Part shown: in pieces, positions 33,041 through 44,800 of the stretch
Layout of the letters: the number at the start of each line of letters is the position of its first letter
How positions within the stretch are numbered: position 1 is the first letter of the stretch
Assembly: GCA_023101885.1 (NCBI GenBank)
Contig: JALPQD010000407.1
Span: 1,391,846-1,455,845, forward strand
DNA length: 64,000 nt
Direction: 5' to 3'
From: Typhlomys cinereus
Lineage: Eukaryota; Chordata; Mammalia; Rodentia; Platacanthomyidae
Made by a program: the position numbers and the translations under genes
Notes under the pieces: generated by a model
Database searches by the model: none
Told to the model about the DNA's origin: nothing
The model's input: only the letters and a program-made list of their open reading frames with translations

Positions 33041-36000
33041 ATGCCAGAATTAGAAATAAACTTAGAAGCACGAGTTGTTGCACTAATTTCTAAATCTTTC
33101 CCTCACAGGCTTTTGTCCATTCTGGAATCTCCCTTCACAGCTGTCAGGTGATGTTTAGTCTTGCTCTGCTTTAGATACAATTTTGTTATTATTTTTAAGG
33201 TATTCTTTTATCTTGATAAAAGATGGCTGCTCTAAATGTGTGTGTTGAGAACGCAAGTAAAATCAAACTGTCATCACCTAAAAAGTAAAGGCAAGGAGAT
33301 TTCAAAAAAAATTTCCTTTCTGACTCCTATGCCTTTATCCTGAGACTCCATGGCAGTAAATAAAGAAAGAGTAGGGAAAAAAAAAGCCCTACTGTAACAT
33401 GTCTTGTCACGCTCTGCTCACCCCTACACCTGATTTCAAATGTAAATTGCACGGCATTTAGCGCTAATGAAAATACTCTAGGGAAGGAAATTGTTAAGAT
33501 TTTCTGGTGCTCCCCTAGGGGTAATATTAAAACCCCTGTTACTAACATCTCACTCCAAGAAGACAAAAATGTGCATTGAGAATACAAAAGCCCTGTTGGC
33601 ATCTAAATGTGGGCCAATTAATTTGCTGTTATCGACGTGTGGCTTTAGGAGGAGATGTAAAAGTCGGGCCCAGGAAAGCTATTGAGATCCCCGTATTGCA
33701 GGGCTCCTTGACCCTGGATTTTTCAATGCTTGCTTAATCATGACATTCTGCTTTCTATTTATTTATACAGTTGCTTCAATGAACAAATTAATAATTATAC
33801 AGCACATTGACAAACATGCCGGGTAATATTTGCCAGATTTTAAATTAATTTAATTCAAGGGCCACTTCATTTACAGGATTCATCCACACATCAGGCATCA
33901 GCCTCACCTCGTTGCTATTCATGCGACACCAAGATTTGTCATCATTTTCCCCTTTCTTTTCTTCTTTGCAGACAAAGACGGCACAACTTGCCATGCCCAA
34001 TAAATAGACAATAACAGACAGTGGAAGAAAGATAGATGGCAGATAAATAGGAAGATAGATAAATGCCCAGGTGACATAAATTTAGAAGGAAGGATAATAG
34101 CTATTACTATGTGGAAAACAATTAGATTCTACCAAGATATCATATTTATTTTCTCTTCAGCTTCAATTTGCAATCTGTCTTCTCTTGTTTTCCATCCACA
34201 AGCTTTCTCCACAATTTGTAGACTGGAAATTCAAATGAAAAGCTTGTAGTTCCAGAAATGATCACTTTTCTTGGAAACAATGACAAAAAAATGGAACTTT
34301 TTGGGTTTGGGAAACCAGGCAAAATTTCAGGTTGCTTTGCAAATCAGTAAGGTTTGGTCAAAGTTAATAAGAATGGATTGTGTAGACAGGATCAGCTGCT
34401 ATTAGAAAAACAGCAATCAAACCATTAAACATAATTATATTTGGGTTTATGAGAAAAAGTGTTTCAATTGCAATGTGATATATTGCCATCTATGCAATTA
34501 TAGGTTAAGATGAAACCTTGGCCAGTAGGAAAAGAGTGACATCAAGAAAATTAGCGAACCATATGCCTTTATCACAGATGTCTGCATATAAAATATTGGC
34601 TGAGCTAGGGTTCCTACCATTAAAGGAAGGCCTGGATAGCATATACTATCTTTTGTTTACGGATGGTAATGAAATCTAATGGGATATTAGGAGGCTACAC
34701 CAAACAAGAGAACCATAAACCAGGTTTTGTTTGTTATGGTGCTGACATTCTATGATTTGGGACATTAGTTGATCCCAGTTGGTCCACAGCCTTTACAAAT
34801 GTATATAGATAAGTTGGCAGTTCATTTTTAGTGAAAGATGAAATATTTCTATCAATAGTGGTTACAAATTGTCATTCATCCTGAGTATAGATAATAGCTA
34901 TTATAAGATTATGCTAGTTAGTAACCATTTTGAGTGAAGCATCTACAAAATATAGACATAGATGTATGTGTGTGTATTATACAATGTCAAGAGATACTCT
35001 TGTGAATGTATTTCTTCATTATAGTTGGTTTTGCATGTTGTGGGGGGTAGGAAATCCACAGGGTGATGACATTAATATAAATATATTCTACTGGGACAGA
35101 TAAATAATATATTCTGCCAATGTGCAGAGCTGTTGTCCATCTGGGATAAATTATTCTTAGAATACTGTATTTTAATGTTCTAAGCAGAGAAGGGTATTTA
35201 GGTACAATACTGTAAGGTGGCTCATTTTTTAAAAAATAAAAAAATGGAGCAACCATTTAGAGAATAATCAAGCAAAGACTAGGCAGATAATTTTAGTGCA
35301 AGTAGGCTTTTGCTTCACTACCCGAGATAATTGTCTCAATCTCCTTTTTACTCTGCAGGGTCACACATGTCAAAAGGCATTCCCACATGCAAGTGGAAAT
35401 TGTGCAACACATAGCCCAGAAATTATGTGTCTTTTACTTAAAAAAATCAGGTAGACCTATATGCCACAATAATTATAAAAATTATACTAGCATTTATTTG
35501 GTTATATTAATATGCTATTTGTATTAACTAGTTTTACTAATTACCTAATTACTGCCCACTAGGGTAATTACTCATCTTGATTAAATGAATGTTGAAAGGT
35601 GAACTCACAGGCATGAATTTGGTAATCATTTTCCTATCTAGAATAATAATGCTGAGGGCAGATGCTCAATCCATTTAATATTCTCAATGATTGTAGAGTT
35701 AGAAGGAGATTTTAAGGTATAGTTCATAAAACTAGTGTAACTTAAATAAAAGATGCTAGCAAGTAGGCATTTATTAAAAGCACTTAAGTGGCATTTTCCT
35801 TTAAAAAAGAATCATTAAAATGAGTGATTTGAAGGGCACTTTAAAAAAAGGTATAGTGGAAAATGCAAAGATACTGGCACCAGATGGACTCCAGTTTGAA
35901 TCTTAGCTTTCTGTGGTTGAGGAAAGCAATCTTTGTTAGTCTTTTTTCTCTTTGGAAAGCCATTGGATAGTGTATCAGCTTCTAGTGCAGTTGTTAACAA

Positions 36001-36113
36001 GTGAATTAAATAATGACTGCAAAGTGTCTGGAACTAGGGATGCATCTTTAAAATCTACATGTTGTTCTAGAAGGTTTGGGTTTTGTAATCATGACCTATT
36101 AAGCATAAATCAA
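33041..36113. other. Long repeat-poor, AT-rich block; candidate conserved non-coding DNA
   Basis: No gene and no recent transposon over 3 kb, exceptional for this window. 33380-34020 has CpGs retained outside any repeat and several homeodomain-type TAATTA cores (about 33614, 33790, 33843). 35855-36010 has a faint MIR-like order. Function not shown. Confidence 0.4.
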
Positions 36114-36151
36114 CTTAAAACTTTTAATTATTTTAAAAAATTTGAACTTTA

Positions 36152-36183
<32 letters not shown>

Positions 36184-36395
36184 CAGAGGTTACTGTGTGT
36201 CCCTGTGGAGGACCAAGGATGACTTCGGCAATCATCCTGGATTGCTTCTACCTCTTTTTTGTTTCCCTTTGGTATTTCCCAGACTCTGTCCATCAGGCCT
36301 GCTGGATGTTTCTGCCTGGCGTTTTTACATGAGACCTGGGAACTGAACTCAGGACCTTCTGCAAAGTCTTAACGTCTGAGTCATATCTCTAAGCC
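36114..36395 (-). repeat. tRNA-headed, CA-tailed SINE (older copy)
   Basis: Minus-strand head 'gggcttagagatatgactcag', B-box-like 'cctgagttcagttccc', tail represented by (TG)n 36157-36183 and a T-rich end. Short TSD cataaatcaa at 36104-36113 and 36396-36405. Confidence 0.8.
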
Positions 36396-36839
36396 CATAA
36401 ATCAATTTCTGAGATAAAAGTTATCAGAATGACTAGTAATGCAAAGAAGAGAGGATTCCCATAATAAGTATACCTTAACAGCTAAATTCTGGTACCAGAA
36501 GTCCTAAAATATCCTGGTTATAAAAAAAAGACATGAATTTGAACATAGGTGTCACCATATACATACTGAAGTCAGAGACTTGGTTCCCTTATCTAACTGT
36601 ATATTTTCAAGGTTTATCGTAAGTTCAGTAAAGTTTAAGATATTTGTTGGATAAATGAATTCATGAATGACTGTCTAGATGTTTATGTAAGAAATGTATA
36701 TCTTCTGTGTTTTCTATGGGTCTCAATGCAACTTTGGAGACTTTTTTGCAATGATTCAAAATTTATTGCCATAAATTTTATTTTAATCTTATATTTACAC
36801 ATACCACATTTTATAAATAAAATATGAATAACTACATAT

Positions 36840-37740
36840 TGTCTTCTTTATTCATGCATTTTTATTAATAAATTTTGTTTTTGACAAATTTATACATTTG
36901 CTAATACATTCTGATTACTTTCTTTTACCCTCTTTCATCTTTTTTCCAGCCCAGCCAGGCCCCCCTTTTCTCTACAAATATTCCTACATTTACAACTTTT
37001 GTTTTGCTTCCCATTGAGTTTTTCTAGGGCTGTATGTGTGACCACAGAACAATCTATTTATAGCCTGGTGGGCTTATCAGTGAGTACACAACTCTCTACT
37101 ATGACTTTCTGCCACATAGAATCTGTTAGTAGCCAATAGTTCAGTATTAAGTGGTAAGACCCTTTGAGCTCCTCACCTATCCATAACTGCCTGACCAGGC
37201 CAGACTTGTTTAGGCAGAGTGACAATAGCTGCTGCTTTTGTGAGGTCATGATTGCATTGACTGTGTCATGCTTAGAAAGTGTCATTTCATGGCCCTTCTC
37301 TGTAGCTCTCGGTTGTTAGGGAAGTAAAGGCATTATTTGTCTTATTGAGCTATGAACTCTGTGAATTACAATGCTGGCTTGCCAGTCAAGGTCCGCCCAC
37401 AGGTGCAATGGTGGCAAAACAGTTATGGGAGCAAACAACCACTCTCTGGTAAAATTTGAGGCATTTATTCCTGCTACTGTAATTGGGTCAAAAACCCAGG
37501 CCTGGGGAGGTCTTAGCTCCTAGAGGGAAACCTATTACTTACTGCATACTGTCTTCTGTCTTCTGAATATATCCAAGCTTGTAACCAGAAATAAAGGCTA
37601 TGGCTCAGCCTCAATCTGAAAAGCATCTCCTTGAAGTGAATGTAGGTGAATGAAGACACCCACAGCTGCACAAGATGTTGATAATAAGTGCCAGGTGAGA
37701 ACTCAGGCCTAAATAGACATTCTTTTCACCCCTTTAAGAC
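36840..37740 (-). mobile_element. Old Lx-like L1 3' UTR with inverted 5' part
   Basis: 36840-37320 is antisense Lx-like 3' UTR ('gacaaatttatacatttgc' ... 'gtgtcatgcttagaaagtgtcatttcatgg'). 37325-37740 is UTR from further upstream but in sense orientation: its complement matches 15590-16000 of the old L1 at 14.7 kb. This 3'-part-plus-inverted-5'-part layout is that of twin priming. No ORF. Confidence 0.6.
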
Positions 37741-38162
37741 TAAGAAATCATGTGTCTTTTATTTCCCTTTTCCTATTAATTCTATTTCCTCAGCATTTGA
37801 TCTCCTTCAACTCTAAACATTCTCCCCAGATGTTATATATTTTTCTCCCAGCCTGCGCTCCTTTCCTTCTTTTTAAGCTATTCTATAAAAAGGAATTTTT
37901 AAAAAGTGGTGTATAAGCACAGTCTCAACCTTCCAGTCTCGTAGTCTCTTTGCAGAGTAGTAGAATAGTGCATTGTTGAAAATGTTGTGGAGGTCAGACT
38001 AGCTTGCTCATTTGTTTGGTACCAGATCCATTCCTTTGCTTTCTTTTGTGCAACTCTGTCTTGTAGGGACAAATGTCATTGTTCTCAAGCTTCCAGGTAA
38101 GTTTAACTTATGGACTGTACTAGTAGAAAGTTGCAGGGTGGGGGAAAGAGAGTGGTTAGGGA

Positions 38163-38223
<61 letters not shown>

Positions 38224-38439
38224 TCTCTTTATCCCATCTTCAATCGTTCCCTGATTTTCTCCCTTCCTCCATTTTTCTCTCTTCCTAGGTCGTTTCTCTG
38301 GTAGTAGCAGTATCTTCTCTTTGGCTTCAACTCCCTCACAGATCTCCTTCCAATGTGGCATCAGCTACTCCATCTTAGGTGGACTGACCTCAGATCTGGG
38401 CTAAGGTAACACTATTCCTGTCGCTATGCTGTATCCCTA
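37741..38439. other. Unique sequence with (CT)n at 38166-38219
   Basis: No gene. The CT microsatellite (27 units) generates Ser/Leu- and Arg/Glu-rich open frames on either strand that are artefacts. Confidence 0.6.
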
Positions 38440-38800
38440 AGGATGATGATGGGTGATGGTATTTTGATATGGGGCCGTTGGGAGTTCATTAGGCCTAGAT
38501 AAGGTCATGAAGCTCTTATGAGGAGATTAGTATGCTTTTAAGAGACTCCAGAGAACTTCATCTTCATTCTCTTTTTTCTTTCCTCCTTCCCTTCTTCCCT
38601 AGCTCCTTCCCTGCCATGTGAGGACACAGTGAGAAGGTGACCATCAACAAGCCATGAAGAGAACCTCTCAGCAAAACCAACCAAGCTGGCACCCTGATCT
38701 CAGACTTACAGTCTTCACCACTATGAGAAAATAAATGTCAGTTAAGTAAGCTATTAGTGTATGCCATTTTGTTAAGGCAGCTTAAGCTGACTACTACATC
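38440..38800 (+). mobile_element. MLT1-like MaLR solo LTR
   Basis: Shows the MLT1 order: 'ttcattaggcctagataaggtcatgaagc', 'gattagtatgcttttaagagactccagagaac', 'gccatgtgaggacacagtgagaagg', 'gctggcaccctgatctcagactt', 'gagaaaataaatgtca' and 'gccattttgttaaggcagcttaagctgacta'. Polyadenylation signal AATAAA at about 38732. Old, no internal region. Confidence 0.75.
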
Positions 38801-38899
38801 TTGAGTGGTTTCAGTGCCCCATCATTGGGTCTGCCCAAGAAGCTTGAACCCCCACTAGAGCAGACCATCTAGAGGGAACTCTGAGACTGATAGAAGCAA

Positions 38900-39045
38900 A
38901 CAGGCAGGAAGGTGGGAGGGAGTGGGATGGATTGATGAAGGGAGGGGAGGAAAAGAAGAAAGGGAGAGGGGAAAAGAGGGGTGCAGAGGTAATTACTCAA
39001 TATGCTTGTAAAGCTAGGACAAAAATTTAAAAAAGAAAGTTGGCT
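38900..39045 (+). mobile_element. Old L1 3' terminus fragment
   Basis: A purine-rich tract (38905-38985) followed by 'gtaattactcaatatgcttgtaaagctagg' and an A-rich end resembles the polypurine-tract-plus-terminus of L1. Too diverged to place in a subfamily. Confidence 0.4.
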
Positions 39046-40649
39046 TCTCTCATAGCCAATTACTATGTACATAGTGTGGCCAGTTCCCCGGGCTCCTGAG
39101 GTTGTTATGAACTCTCCTGCCAGTTAGACTATTAAACATAACCAAAATCAAGCAAGGATAAACCTCTTTGTTCCCTTAAGTTGTTTGATCATGATTTTAT
39201 CAGTAATGTGAAGACAAATACTAGTGGGTTTTGCCACAATGTGCAAAAGAGAAGCAACCTTTGCTCCCTCAGATTTAAACACTAGTTCAGGGGTCACCCT
39301 CTAAACCTTTCTAGCCCAAACTGAAACTCCATCCTGTGTAACCTCACCCGCCTTTATTTCTTTCAAGATAATTAACATGCTGCAGTTCATTTATTTCTAT
39401 GAGAGGCAGTGGGGACCTTGAGTAAGTGATTTGTGAACAGGGTCAGTGTCCTACCAAATACCATGTCTGGACCATAGTTGATATTTAATAATTGAAATAA
39501 TTATTAAGTGAATTATAGTCTTCCAAATATATTTTTAGTTTCTTTCAACAGTAACTTTCTAAATGAATACATTTTGCCAATTCCTATCAAGTCTCTGTTG
39601 ATTTTGTTTTCATATTAAATTCTCTTTTGGGACCTCACAATCCATCAAGATAAATGATTTCTCTACTTTAGGTCACTCAACAATTAGGTTTCAGGGCTAA
39701 AAGAGCAAATATAAACACATTTCATCACTCAAACAGGAAAACAGCCAGTAATAAAGGCAGCTGCTGTCACTTGAGCGAGGACCATGCTGGGGTTAAAGAG
39801 GCCTCAGCACAAACACAGTTGTGAGTGGAGATTGGTGCATGGATTATCCCTTACCTGCTGCCTACTTCATGTGGTCTACAGCGGCCACTGTAAGACTACT
39901 GGAGATGGGATCTGGGAAAACAATCTGAGGCTGCCTAGGCTACAAGCACTTCAGGTGCCTTGCAGGAGCATTTCCTTTAGTGCTTTTTCCAAGGGCCTTC
40001 TTTTGTGTTCTGAGCCAGAAGCACATAACTTAATGTAGAAAATTGAATTGTTCTCTAATTGCTCAGGGTGCTTAATCTTTTTTAAGTCAAAAGACTGGAA
40101 GTATGTCAGTAAAGTGTCTTCATAAAACATTTCCCTTTTCAAAACTTCGGCTGTTTAATCCCTTAGAGCACAAGGGACTTTGGAAATTGCTTCATCCAGT
40201 GTTTTTCAGCGGATGCCCAGCCTTCGGTGGAGGTAGGTCAAGGGCTCGGGTGATGGGAAGGGAATGGGTTTGGCCTGCCTGTCTGGATTTAGTTGTAGCA
40301 GCAGCTGCCTTTTGATTGCTTTGGCACATACGGGTTCTGGAAACTCCTTTTTTGAAAATAAAAAGGGTTGTATTGCTAAATATATGTGAAAACTACTGAA
40401 GCTATTGTCCCTTGTTTTAGACATAAGAGGACAGGATGAAAGAGTTAATGTCACACAGCTAGTTGATGATGTGTATGGTTGATAGAAGGTGAGCTTGTTA
40501 TTTGCCAATTACTGACTTTCTGCAGAGGTACAGTCATTCTTTGTCTCAGACATCTAGAAGCTAATGAATTTATTTTAGGGTGATCATATTGTATTGTGTA
40601 CAATAATTGTCTTATTTCCAATCATGGGCATATTGCTCATGGCTACTTT
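39046..40649. other. Unique sequence, no gene seen
   Basis: No exon or recent transposon. 40395-40475 ('acataagaggacaggatg', 'tcacacagctagttgatgatg') may be MIR; 39430-39515 may be an L2 tail. Confidence 0.45.
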
Positions 40650-41848
40650 AAGAATTTAAATCTTTTTTTTTTCAGTATCATGGTGCATTTACTTAAATTA
40701 GACATTATTGAATGTTTGGAAATTAAAAAGAACAGTTTGGTGGTTAAAGATCATGTCATGTTTTCAATATTCTTTTTTTTAAATTTTAATATATTTTTTA
40801 TTATTATTTCAGCTCATACAAACTTAATAGGTACACCAGTTCCCTCCCTCCCTCCTCCTCCCCGCAGACCCCCTACTCTCCCTCCCCTTACCCCTCCCGC
40901 CCCATCCGCCCCGTGCCTCACGCCCCAATTCCCAGAGTCCTTTCTTGTGCATGCCTGACTCTCCTCTGGGCCCTCCTCTCCGATGACGTAGAAGGACCCA
41001 GTGGCGTTTCCCTGACTTTCCTGTGTTCCCCTTAAGCATAGGAACACTACTGTGGCTGTCAATCCCTTGCCTCCAAGGATCTTGGTGCCTTTAGCAGATG
41101 CTAGACTTTGTGAGGTCAATAGTGTGTTGGACATTGCGCCGGGCATGCAATGTCCAACTATGATTGCTTCGGCCCTAACTTGTGTGGAGTATCTAGCAAA
41201 TAATTCCTCCTCCCATCCTTTTGCTCTTACACTCTTACCGCCCCCTCTTCCGCAAATGTCCCTGAGCTTCAGGATGGGGAGAGATTAGTCTGGCCTAGTT
41301 CTAGGTGGTTGATATAGAGTCTCTGAAGTTCTGGACAGTGGTTCGTTGATTTTCTTTTGCAGTTTTGTTGCTCCTGCAATGCCCTTCACTCCATCCTGAT
41401 GGGCACTGTATGTCACCCCCTGGCCAGAGACAGAAAGCTGTTAAACTGGAGTCCTATTATAAGAGCACATTCAAGGGTAGATGTAATACTTATACCCAAA
41501 AATGGAATCGCAGGATCATATGGCATTAGGCAATCGAGGGGTAAATCACCCATTTGCAAAATGGTTAGTTTTTAATCTGCCGGACTATGTGCCCTCCCGT
41601 TCTGGTGAGTTCATACCCCCTTAGTTTTAAATGATCAGGAACGAATTGTGAACTTAATTAGGTGTCACATTACTTTCTTGCAGTCCTTGATGGAGGCCTA
41701 TTTTCTCTACTGTAACATGGTCACTTCTCTCCTTGTTTCTGGTGTGGCCCTCCAGCCCCATCCCTCCTGTTCATAATCCTTGCAATTACTGTAGGTAATA
41801 CATAGATTTACTTATGAGTGTCTCAAGATGGGCTGGGTGGGTTTGGTA

Positions 41849-44800
41849 CTAGGAGCCACCTATTAGGGAGTACATATGGCACTTAATTTTCTGGGTTTGG
41901 GATACTTCACTTAATATAATTGTTTCTAATGACATCGATTTCCCAGCAAATTCCAGTAATTCATCATTTTTGATGGCTGAGTAGTACTCCATTGTACAGA
42001 TGTACCACAGTTTCCTTATCCACTCGTCAACTGTTGGACATTTGGGTTGATTCCATGACTTTGCTATTGTAAACAGTGCTGCTATGAACATGGCCGTGCT
42101 TGAGCTATCGAGATGAACCTCTGCTGTATGGGGGGTTATACCCAAAAGTGGAATTGCAGGGTCATATGGCATTTCAATCTTTAATTTCTTTAAGAATCTC
42201 CAGACGGTTCACAGACGTTCTTTCCTGATCTCACCAGAAGGGGAGGGCATATAGTCTAGCAGATAAAAAGTAATCATTTTGCAAATGGGTGATGGACCCC
42301 TCCCTCACTGAGGTTTCCTACTCTTATTACATCTACCCTTGAATGTGCTATTATAACAAGACTCCAGTTTAACAGCTTTTTGTCTCTGGCCAGGGGGTGA
42401 CATACAGTGCCCATCAGGATGGAGTGAAGGGCATTGCAGGAGCAGCAAAACTGCAAAAGAAAATCAACAAACCACAATCCAGAACTTCAGAGACTCTATA
42501 TCAATAACATAGAACTAGGCCAGCCTAATCTCTCCCCATCCTGGAGCTCAGGGACATTTGCGGAAGAGGGGGCGGTAAGATTGTAAGAGCAAAAGGATGG
42601 GAGGAACAACGATTTGCAAGATTCTCAACAATAGTTGGGGACAAAGCAATCATAATGGGACTTTGCATGCCCTGCGCAACATCCAGCACACTGTTGCCCT
42701 CATAAAGTCTAGCATCTGTTAAGGGCACCGAGATCCCTGGAGGCAAGGGATTGACAGCCATAGTAGTGATCTTATGCTTAAGGGGAACAAGAGAAAGGGC
42801 TTATGGAAATGCCACTGGGTCCTTATATGTCATCGGAGAGGAGGACCCAGAGGAGAGTTAGGCGTACACAATAAAGGACTCTCTGGGAATTGGGGGGGAG
42901 GCACTGGGGGATGGGGAGGGAGAGGAGGGGAAAGAGGGGGTTCGAGGGGAGGAGGGGGGAGGGAGCTAACTGGTAAAAAATTTTATATGTATAATTACAT
43001 TTTTAATAAAAAAAGAAAAAAAAACAAAAACAAACAAAAAAAACAAAAACAAACAAACAAACAAATAAAAAAGAATCTCCAGACGGCTCCCCAGAGTGGC
43101 TGTATGAGCCTGCATTCCCACCAACAATGTAGGAGAGTTCCCCTCTCTCCACATCCTCTCCAGCATTTGTCGTTGTTTGTATTGTAGATTTTTGCCATCC
43201 TGACCAGGGTGAGATGATATCTCAGGGAAGTTTTGATTTGCATTTCCCTGATGGCTAAGGAAGTGGAGCATTTTTTAAGAAATATGTTAGACATTTTAAT
43301 TTCATCCCTGGTAAAGTTTCTTTTAAGTTCCAGGGCCCATTTTTTAATTGGGCCATTGGTTTCCTTGGTGTTTAGTTTTCTAAGTTCTTTGTGCACTCTG
43401 GACAGCAGAGTTCTATCAGATGTGTGGTTAGTGAAGATTTTCTCCCATTCTGTGGGTTGCCTTTGAGCTTGTGTGACAAGCTCTTTATCTGAACAGAAGC
43501 TTTTTAATTTCACAGGATCCCAACTGTTGAGAGTTGGTAGCAGTGACTGTGCATTGGATGTCTGTTTAGGAAATGTTGGCCTAGCCCAATCAGCTCGAGG
43601 GAGTTCCCTTCCTTTAAACTATGGTTTTTATAGTCTCTGGCCTGATATCAAGGTCCTTGATCCATTTGGAATGAAGTCTTGTACATGGTGACAAGTACGG
43701 GTCCCGCTTTAATCTTCTGCATGTGGAGATCCAGTTCTGCCAGCACCATTTGTTGAAGATGCTTTTCTTTTTCCATTGGATTCTTTGGGCCCCGTTGTCA
43801 AAGAGCAAATGGCTGTAATTTTGTGGGCTTATATCTGGGTCTTCAATCCTTATCCATTGATCTGTGCGTCCATTTTGGAGCCAGTACCAGGCTGTCTTTA
43901 TAACTATGGATTTGTAGTATAGACTAAGGTTTGGTATGATAATACCTCCAGCAGTGTTTTTGTTACTCAGGATTGTCTTTGCTATCCTGGGTCTTTTGTG
44001 CCTCCATATGAATTTTGAGATTGTTTGGTCAACTTTTTTAAAGAATTGCTTTGGGGTTTTAACTGGTATAGCATTGAATTTGTATATTGCCTTTGGTAGG
44101 ATGGTCATTTTTCCGATGTCGATTCTACCAATCCAGGAACATGGGAGGTCTTTCCACCTTCTGGTGTCTTCTGCAATTTCTTTCTTCCGGGTTTTAAAGT
44201 TTTCATTGTAAAGGTCTTTTACCACCTTGGTTAGGTTTATACCAAGGTATTTCATTTTTTTAGGGACTATAGTAAATGGGATTGTTTCTCTCAAGGCTTT
44301 TTCACTTCTTTCATTCTGGGCATATAGGAAGGCCTCTGATTTTTGCACATTTATTTTGTATCCTGCCACCCTGCTGAACTTCTCAATTAGTTCCAGGAGC
44401 TTCCTGGTGGAGTTTTTGGGATCACTCAGGTATAAGATCATGTCATCCGCAAATAGGGATAGCTTGACTTCTTCCTTGCTGATTTGAATCCCTCTTATGT
44501 CCCTTTCTTGTCTTATGGCTTCAGCTAAGACTTGAAGTACAATATTGAATAGAAGTGGTGAGAGTGGACAGCCTTGTCTAGTTCCTGATCGAAGTGGGAA
44601 TGCTTCCAATTGTTCCCCATTGAGCATAATCCTTGCTGTGGGCTTGTTGTATACAGCTTTTGTTATATTGATAAAGGTTCCTTCCATTCCTACTGTCTCT
44701 AGCGTTTTGATCATGAAAGGCTGTTGGATCTTGTCAAAAGCTTTTTCTGCATCTATCGAGAGTATCATGTGGTCTTGGATTTTGGACTGGTTTACATGAT

